From Wenzhouxiangella sp. (lineage in GTDB: Bacteria; Pseudomonadota; Gammaproteobacteria; Xanthomonadales; Wenzhouxiangellaceae): a DNA stretch of 5,839 bases. Every line of letters starts with the position of its first letter. The first letter of the stretch is position 1. Positions 1-5,839 of the stretch are shown here, piece after piece. Made by a program: the position numbers and the translations under genes. The notes beneath the pieces were generated by a model. The model did no database searches. It worked only from the letters and a program-made list of their open reading frames with translations, and was not told the origin of the DNA. Where the stretch lies: positions 1-5,839 of the forward strand of contig JAASTB010000151.1 of NCBI GenBank assembly GCA_021767625.1, written 5' to 3'.

Positions 1-1294
1 CGGCTACGTGACCACCTACACCGATATCACCAGCTTCAAGCGTACCGAGCACGAGCTCAAGCGCGCCTACGCCACGATGGAACAGCAGGTGGCCGAGCGC
101 ACGCGAGAGCTCAATCGCGCCATGCAGGCTCTCGATACCGCAAGACAGGAGGCCGAAGCGGCCAACGATAGCAAGACGCGATTCCTGGCCGCGGCCAGTC
201 ACGATCTGCTGCAACCACTCAACGCCGCACGCCTGTTCTCCTCGTCGCTGCGTCAGTCCGCTCACCGCCTGCCGGAGGAAGAGGCCAATCTCAGCCGTCG
301 AGTCGACCACAGCCTGAGCGTGGCCGAAGACTTGCTGTCGGCATTGCTCGACATCAGCCGGCTCGACCAGGGTGCGCTGCAGCCCCGCTGGTCGGAATTT
401 CCCGTGCAGTTCCTGTTCGACAAGCTCGAGCGGCAGTTCGGAGCCCTGGCGGCGCGCCGCGGGCTCAAGCTGCGACTGCGCCCGTGCGGCGCCTGGGTCC
501 GCAGCGACCAGAAACTGCTGCAGCGCGTGCTCGCGAACCTCGTCGGAAATGCCCTGCGCTATACGCGCGATGGCGGCGTGCTCGTGGGCTGCCGGCGGCG
601 CGATAAGAACGTGCTGATCGAAGTCCGGGATTCGGGGCCGGGCATTGCCGAGAGCGACCGCGAGCGGGTCTTCCGGGAGTTCGAGCGACTGGCCGCCGAC
701 GAAGACAGCGACATGTCGGAGCAGGGTCTGGGCCTGGGGCTCGCGATCTGCCAGCGGATCAGCCTGATGCTCGAAGCCCCGCTCGACCTTCGCTCGAAGG
801 TGGGGCGGGGCAGCGTGTTCTCGGTCAGCGTCCCCGCCGCGCAGGTCGGCTCATGGGAACGGCATGGCCAAGCGGTGCGTCCGGAGGGCCAGGCGGGACA
901 GTTCGGCGATCACCGGGTGTTGTGCCTGGACGACGATCCGGATGTTCTCGACGGCATGCGCGCCATGCTCGAGCGCTGGGGCTGCGCGGTTTCGATCGCT
1001 CGCGACCGGAAAGCGGCGGCCCGGCAGATGGCCGAACACTCGCCCGATCTGCTGATCGTCGACTACCACCTGGAAGGACAGGACAATGGGCTCGATGCGG
1101 CGCTGTCGATACGCAGCGATTCGGGCCGCGCCATTCCGGTTCTCGTGGTCACCGCCGATCGCTCCAGTGCGCTGCAGGAGCGAATCGCCGCACTCGGATT
1201 CAGGCGCCTGCTCAAGCCCGTCAAGCCGGCGGCGCTGCGCGCGGTCATGCGGCGATTGCTGGACGAGGCCGGCGCGGCTTCCTCATCGCATTGA
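1..1294 (+). CDS. crbS: Hybrid sensor histidine kinase/response regulator, CrbS/MxtR-like (5' partial)
   Basis: This is the C-terminal 430 residues of a hybrid sensor kinase. The frame is open to the left edge, so the true start lies outside and the GTG at 8 is not a start. Visible residues 1-10 (GYVTTYTDIT) are the end of a PAS domain, followed by a charged helical linker (about 12-58). The HisKA box SHDLLQPLNAARLF has the phospho-accepting His at residue 67 (codon 200-202). The HATPase_c domain shows an N box (LANLVGNALRYT, Asn 183), G1 DSGPG (210-214) and G2 GLGLGL (242-247). A C-terminal receiver has acidic residues 310-312, phospho-acceptor Asp 354 in IVDYHL, Thr 384 and Lys 405. All catalytic residues are intact. 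This H box and layout are typical of CrbS/MxtR and the related NahK/ErcS' kinases. CrbS-type proteins carry an N-terminal SLC5 transporter-like module, which would lie off-window. The CrbS assignment rests on the adjacent convergent acs-crbR operon. A NahK-type relative cannot be excluded. Confidence 0.85.
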   Translation, partial: GYVTTYTDITSFKRTEHELKRAYATMEQQVAERTRELNRAMQALDTARQEAEAANDSKTRFLAAASHDLLQPLNAARLFSSSLRQSAHRLPEEEANLSRRVDHSLSVAEDLLSALLDISRLDQGALQPRWSEFPVQFLFDKLERQFGALAARRGLKLRLRPCGAWVRSDQKLLQRVLANLVGNALRYTRDGGVLVGCRRRDKNVLIEVRDSGPGIAESDRERVFREFERLAADEDSDMSEQGLGLGLAICQRISLMLEAPLDLRSKVGRGSVFSVSVPAAQVGSWERHGQAVRPEGQAGQFGDHRVLCLDDDPDVLDGMRAMLERWGCAVSIARDRKAAARQMAEHSPDLLIVDYHLEGQDNGLDAALSIRSDSGRAIPVLVVTADRSSALQERIAALGFRRLLKPVKPAALRAVMRRLLDEAGAASSSH

Positions 1295-1333
1295 GCGCTT
1301 TTCGGTCGGCGCCTGTCGCCGGCTAAGCGCTCA
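1292..1333. terminator. Hairpin in the convergent gap, candidate bidirectional terminator
   Basis: A perfect 9-bp inverted repeat, TGAGCGCTT (1292-1300) and AAGCGCTCA (1325-1333), encloses the whole 36-nt gap and includes the stop codons of both converging genes. Inside it, on the plus-strand RNA, 1304-1311 can pair with 1317-1324 (two G-U pairs), leaving a 3-nt bulge and the 5-nt loop CCTGT. There is no clear T tract on either side, so it is not a textbook intrinsic terminator. It may pause polymerase, assist Rho, or protect 3' ends. The pairing is seen directly; the terminator role is inferred from position. Confidence 0.5.
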
Positions 1334-2002
1334 CGGATTGTCCTGCTGAAGCTCTTTCGGCGAGACCTGCAGCCGATTGAGCAGCGTGACGGCCTGCGTG
1401 CGATTGGACACGTCTAGCTTGCGCATGATGGCGGTCATGTGGGCCTTGACCGTGGCTTCCGTGATATCGAGTTCCCAGGCGATCTGCTTGTTGAGCAGGC
1501 CCTCGCCGAGCATCATGAGAATCCGGTACTGCTGGGGCGTGAGCGCGCCGATCCTCTGCACCAGTTCGAGCTCGGCGGGATCGCGTTCGCGCGGTTCGAG
1601 CCCTGCCGGTACCCAGGTATCGCCGTCGAGCACGCGGCCGATGGCCTGGTCGATGGTCTCGGAGTCCGCCGACTTGGAAAGGAAGCCGGCGGCGCCGTCG
1701 GCAAGCGCACGCTGGATGATCCGCGTGTCGTCGTGCGCGGAGATCAGCAGGACGGGGATCTCGGGATAGCGCCCGCGCATCCAGGCCAGGGCCGAAAGGC
1801 CGTGCCGGCCGGGCAGGTGCAGGTCGAGCAGCACCAGGTCGATCGCCGAATCTGCTTCGAGCAGTTCCTGGAGCTGCTCGAACGAGGCCGTTTCCGAAAC
1901 CCGGCACAGCGGGTGCAGTCGTCTTAGTGTCCCGGCCAGAGCCTCGCGAAACAGCGGGTGGTCGTCCACGACCACCATGTGCTCGGCCGCCTGCAGGTTC
2001 AT
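1331..2002 (-). CDS. crbR: Response regulator, NarL/LuxR family, CrbR/ErdR-like
   Basis: This is a 223-residue two-component response regulator, the usual length for a REC plus LuxR-type HTH protein. The receiver opens with MVVVDDHPLFREAL (acidic pair Asp 13-14) and has phospho-acceptor Asp 60 in LVLLDLHLP, Ser 88 in LLISAH and Lys 110 in FLSK. The C-terminal HTH runs from about 153 to 210 and contains LTPQQYRILMMLGEGLLNKQ and the recognition-helix region ITEATVKAHMTAIMRKL. The LLNKQIA and TVKAH pattern matches the CrbR/ErdR (AgmR-like) group, known activators of acs and of acetate and ethanol metabolism. The gene starts 5 nt after the acs stop, so it is almost certainly co-transcribed and probably translationally coupled. 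Start choice is uncertain: ATG at 2002 has only a weak AGG upstream, and an in-frame ATG at 1978 (residue 9) would also give an intact receiver. The partner kinase is probably the convergent hybrid kinase. Family assignment is firm; the symbol relies partly on context. Confidence 0.88.
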   Translation of the reverse strand: MNLQAAEHMVVVDDHPLFREALAGTLRRLHPLCRVSETASFEQLQELLEADSAIDLVLLDLHLPGRHGLSALAWMRGRYPEIPVLLISAHDDTRIIQRALADGAAGFLSKSADSETIDQAIGRVLDGDTWVPAGLEPRERDPAELELVQRIGALTPQQYRILMMLGEGLLNKQIAWELDITEATVKAHMTAIMRKLDVSNRTQAVTLLNRLQVSPKELQQDNP

Positions 2003-2007
2003 GCGCG

Positions 2008-3969
<1,962 letters not shown>

Positions 3970-3976
3970 GGCTTCG

Positions 3977-3983
3977 CTTCCTC
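3977..3983 (-). promoter_or_regulatory. Ribosome binding site that fixes the acs start
   Basis: On the minus strand GAGGAAG occupies 3983-3977, and its GAGGA core lies 9 nt before the ATG at 3969. This supports 3969 as the start against the upstream in-frame TTG at 4047. Confidence 0.7.
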
Positions 3984-4057
3984 TTCGCGACTGCTTTGGA
4001 TGGGGGCCTCGGGAAGGCCTCGTGACGCCGTCGTTCAGTTTCGCCAAAGCCCGGAAG

Positions 4058-4086
4058 CTTGTAAAGGAGGGGGCGCGGATACGACC
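4058..4086 (-). promoter_or_regulatory. Possible acs promoter
   Basis: On the minus strand TACAAG (4063-4058) matches the sigma-70 -10 consensus at 4 of 6 positions. A 17-nt spacer separates it from GGTCGT (4086-4081), which is a poor -35 element. A weak -35 overlapping the TACGACY heptamers would suit an activator-dependent promoter. It would give a leader of about 80 nt before acs. This is a weak match by eye and could be chance. Confidence 0.25.
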
Positions 4087-4109
4087 TACGACTTTGGTCT
4101 AACACGACT
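4080..4109. repeat. TACGACY heptamer repeats, candidate response-regulator binding site
   Basis: TACGACC (4080-4086) is followed directly by TACGACT (4087-4093), and a near copy, CACGACT, lies at 4103-4109. NarL-family regulators are known to bind 7-bp half-sites of the general form TACYNMT, so tandem heptamers here are plausible contacts for the neighbouring CrbR-like protein. The repeats are seen directly; the link to CrbR is inference from position and family. Confidence 0.4.
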
Positions 4110-4113
4110 AAAG
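4092..4113. promoter_or_regulatory. Imperfect inverted repeat, candidate operator
   Basis: CTTTGGTC (4092-4099) and GACTAAAG (4106-4113) form an inverted repeat with 8-nt arms, one mismatch and a 6-nt spacer. It sits in the A+T-rich centre of the divergent region, 79 nt before the porin ATG and 123 nt before the acs ATG. Overlapping it are three copies of GNCTAA (4097-4102, 4106-4111, 4113-4118). A dimeric transcription factor site shared by both promoters is the simplest reading. The bound protein is unknown. Confidence 0.4.
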
Positions 4114-4191
4114 GCTAATTGCCGCGCGGCCGCGATGCCGGAACCATGAGGGCCGTTCATCGAGCTCACTATCAGCAAGAGGGAAACTCCA

Positions 4192-5589
4192 ATGACGGGA
4201 CGGCAAATCGTCGAGACCAGGGATCGGAACGGATCCCCGACCTGGCGCCGCGGACTGCTGGCGCTCTCCATTTCACTGGCCTGCGCCGGGCCGGTCCTGG
4301 CCGACGACGCCGACCGGGTGGCCGAACTCGAGCAGCGCGTGGCCGACCTCGAGGCCATGGTGCAGCAACTGCTCGACGAGCGTCGCGCGCCGGCACCGGA
4401 CAGCGTTGAAGTGCAGCGTGTGGCCGAGGAGTCGCGCGCCACCCGCGCCATGGTCGAAGAGATGCGTGATCGGGCAGAACCGGTCCTGGCCGCTGCAGAG
4501 GAGCAGGCTGCCGGTCCCGAGTTTTACTGGGGCGGCTACGTCAAGGCCGACGCAATCGTTTCCGACTTCTCCGACGGGGAAGTCGCGGCCGGCAGCATCG
4601 GAAGGGACTTCTTCGTGCCGAGCACGATTCCGGTCGGCGGAGAGGGCGAGGGCGCGGTCACGGACTTCCATGCGCGCCAGAGCCGGGTCAATTTCGGCGT
4701 TCGCCACCAGGTAGACGAGAACAACAAGTTGGGTGCCTTCGTCGAGTTTGATTTTCTCGCCACCGCCGGCGGCAACGAGCGCGTCAGTAACTCCTATTCA
4801 CCGCGCATGCGCCACGCCTTCATCACCTGGAACAACTGGCTCGTGGGCCAGACCTGGAACACCTTCATGGACGTGGGCACGCTGCCCGAGAGCGTCGACT
4901 TCATCGGGCCGTCGGGCAGTACCACTTTCGGTCGCCAGACCCAGATCCGCTACACGAGCGGCAACTTCGCCTTCGCGCTCGAAAACCCGGAAACGACGAT
5001 CACGCCCTTCGGCGGCTCCGGCAGGATCGTGACCGACGATCACCTGATGCCGGAACTGGCCGCCCGGTACACGTGGAAGGGCGACTGGGGCCATGTCCAG
5101 CTCGGCGGCATGCTGCGCCAGCTCGCCTACGAGGACGAAGTGCTGGGCATCGACGACGACGAAATGAGCTGGGGCGTGAGCCTTTCGGGCAAGTTCCCCA
5201 TCGGGCGGGACGACATCCGCTGGATGGTTCACCACGGAGACGGCCTGGGGCGTCATGTCGGCCTGAACTTCGTCAACGCGGCGGTGCTCACCGATACCGG
5301 CAGTCTCGAGCCGATCGGCACGACCGGCGGATTCGTGGCCTACCGGCACTGGTGGAGTGAACGCCTTCGCTCGTCCGCCGTTTTCGGCTACCTGGATGTC
5401 GACAACCCGGTCCAGTACACGGGAACCGGCGTGAGCAGCGGCAACTGGAGCGGCCAGGTGAACCTGTTCTACAGCCCGGTCGATGCCCTGAGTTTCGGCG
5501 TTGAATACCTGACTGCCGAGCGCGAGATCGAGTCGGGCGAGAGCGGCCGGCTCGACAGGCTGCAGTTCACCGGCAAGTACAGCTTCTGA
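4192..5589 (+). CDS. DcaP-like trimeric outer membrane porin
   Basis: This 465-residue outer-membrane channel has a signal peptide with an unusually long charged n-region (1-20), a hydrophobic core and a likely cleavage after VLA (37). The mature N-terminus is a coiled coil: V43, L46, V50, L53, V57 and L60 follow a strict 3-4 heptad spacing, continued by a second charged helix to about 105. The beta-barrel begins near FYWGGYVKADA (111) and ends with RLQFTGKYSF, the C-terminal Phe expected for outer-membrane insertion. The coiled coil plus barrel and the stretch LPESVDFIGPSGSTTFGRQT resemble the DcaP family, trimeric porins of Acinetobacter implicated in uptake of dicarboxylates and other anions. 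Start choice is supported by GAGGG (4179-4183), 8 nt before the ATG. It is divergent from acs across a shared control region, suggesting a role in organic acid uptake, but the substrate cannot be read from the sequence. Confidence 0.87.
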   Translation: MTGRQIVETRDRNGSPTWRRGLLALSISLACAGPVLADDADRVAELEQRVADLEAMVQQLLDERRAPAPDSVEVQRVAEESRATRAMVEEMRDRAEPVLAAAEEQAAGPEFYWGGYVKADAIVSDFSDGEVAAGSIGRDFFVPSTIPVGGEGEGAVTDFHARQSRVNFGVRHQVDENNKLGAFVEFDFLATAGGNERVSNSYSPRMRHAFITWNNWLVGQTWNTFMDVGTLPESVDFIGPSGSTTFGRQTQIRYTSGNFAFALENPETTITPFGGSGRIVTDDHLMPELAARYTWKGDWGHVQLGGMLRQLAYEDEVLGIDDDEMSWGVSLSGKFPIGRDDIRWMVHHGDGLGRHVGLNFVNAAVLTDTGSLEPIGTTGGFVAYRHWWSERLRSSAVFGYLDVDNPVQYTGTGVSSGNWSGQVNLFYSPVDALSFGVEYLTAEREIESGESGRLDRLQFTGKYSF

Positions 5590-5596
5590 GTTCCTT

Positions 5597-5616
5597 CCGG
5601 CCCGTTCGCGGGCCGG
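5597..5616. terminator. GC-rich hairpin between convergent genes, candidate bidirectional terminator
   Basis: CCGGCCCG (5597-5604) and CGGGCCGG (5609-5616) form a perfect 8-bp stem around a TTCG loop. It lies 7 nt after the porin stop and just beyond the stop of the gene on the opposite strand. No T tract follows on either strand, so termination here would be hairpin-assisted or Rho-aided rather than classic intrinsic termination. Confidence 0.6.
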
Positions 5617-5617
5617 C

Positions 5618-5839
5618 TCAGGATTCCTGCGTGACGAGCCGCGCCAGTTCGCCCGGCGTACGCAGGAGTGCCGTTGCGCCGGCTTCGAGCAGTTCCTGCT
5701 CGGAACCATAGCCCCAGGTGACGCCGAGACCCTGGATGCCGTTGTTCCGGGCACCGATCATGTCGTGCTCGCGGTCCCCGACCATGCGCGCGGTTTCGGT
5801 CGCCAGGCCGAGTTGCCCGGCGATATGCGCGAGCAGTTC
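5618..5839 (-). CDS. HAD family hydrolase, phosphoglycolate phosphatase/5'-nucleotidase-like (5' partial)
   Basis: The minus strand is open from the right edge to a TGA at 5620-5618 and encodes the last 73 residues of a HAD phosphatase. The key signal is motif IV, MVGDREHDMIGARNNGI (visible residues 19-35), with the metal-binding acidic residues Asp 22 and Asp 26. It is followed by GLGVTWGYGSEQELLEAGA and a short TPGELARLV tail. This ending is characteristic of the Gph-like subfamily (phosphoglycolate phosphatase and related HAD 5'-nucleotidases). The nucleophile DxD motif, the cap domain and the motif III lysine lie beyond the window, so substrate class cannot be settled. It converges on the porin gene with a 28-nt gap filled by a hairpin and shows no functional link to the acetate genes. 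Confidence 0.85.
   Translation of the reverse strand, partial: ELLAHIAGQLGLATETARMVGDREHDMIGARNNGIQGLGVTWGYGSEQELLEAGATALLRTPGELARLVTQES

Larger units (their letters stand above)
3970..4191. promoter_or_regulatory. Divergent control region between acs and the porin gene
   Basis: This 222-nt non-coding stretch must carry the promoters for acs-crbR (leftward) and the porin (rightward). The part at about 4080-4120 is clearly richer in A+T than the surrounding genes and holds the repeats listed separately. The acs side has a leader of roughly 110 nt from those repeats to its start codon, and the porin side about 75-85 nt. I see no convincing sigma-70 promoter for the porin: TTGGTC (4094-4099) with TAATTG 17 nt later matches only weakly. 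No CRP-like TGTGA-N6-TCACA site is visible. Confidence 0.7.

Noticed and set aside
4005..4022. GGCCTCG repeated twice, 11 nt apart, in the acs leader
   Set aside because: Only two short GC-rich copies, with no further structure; not enough to call a site.
3970..4047. TTG start at 4047 extending Acs by 26 residues
   Set aside because: The extra residues are unlike Acs N-termini, and the ATG at 3969 has a good ribosome binding site and gives the normal family length.
4064..4070. AAGGAGG, a perfect Shine-Dalgarno on the plus strand
   Set aside because: No ATG, GTG or TTG follows at usable spacing and no small reading frame begins there; probably chance.
4121..4134. Overlapping perfect palindromes GCCGCGCGGC and CGCGGCCGCG
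   Set aside because: Short all-GC palindromes are expected by chance in DNA this GC-rich, so they were not called as an operator.
4146..4409. ATG at 4146 opening a frame that overlaps the porin start, as a possible leader peptide
   Set aside because: There is no ribosome binding site, the composition is Arg-rich out-of-frame, and it runs over 200 nt into the porin; more likely a shadow.
4798..5754. 318-codon minus-strand frame opposite the porin
   Set aside because: It overlaps the well-supported porin and the HAD hydrolase in another frame and has no recognisable domain.

Overview
The window is a compact, high-GC stretch that looks like a gammaproteobacterial chromosome. It contains no mobile elements, RNA genes or CRISPR. 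The acetyl-CoA synthetase, the SHDLLQPLNAARLF-type hybrid kinase and the ErdR/CrbR-type regulator are typical of Gammaproteobacteria. Codon use in acs is strongly GC-biased, with no TTA, CTA or TCA codons. I cannot name a genus from sequence alone.

Layout: (1) 1-1294, plus strand: the C-terminal part of a hybrid sensor histidine kinase, entering from the left edge (end of PAS, coiled coil, HisKA, HATPase, REC), most likely CrbS/MxtR-like. (2) 1331-3969, minus strand: a two-gene operon of acs (AMP-forming acetyl-CoA synthetase) followed 5 nt later by a NarL/LuxR-type response regulator of the CrbR/ErdR kind. It converges on the kinase gene across a 36-nt gap that folds into a long hairpin containing both stop codons. 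(3) 3970-4191: a 222-nt divergent control region with tandem heptamers and an imperfect inverted repeat. (4) 4192-5589, plus strand: a DcaP-like trimeric outer-membrane porin with signal peptide and N-terminal coiled coil. (5) 5618-5839, minus strand: the C-terminal 73 residues of a HAD-family phosphatase running off the right edge. It also converges on its neighbour across a GC-rich hairpin.

Reading of the whole: this is an acetate-utilisation ('acetate switch') locus. The hybrid kinase and CrbR-like regulator form a plausible two-component pair controlling acs. Acs converts acetate to acetyl-CoA, and the divergent porin may bring small carboxylates or other anions across the outer membrane. 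The families are well known. The points most worth checking are the candidate operator between acs and the porin, the porin's membership in the same regulon, and the hairpins in both convergent gaps.
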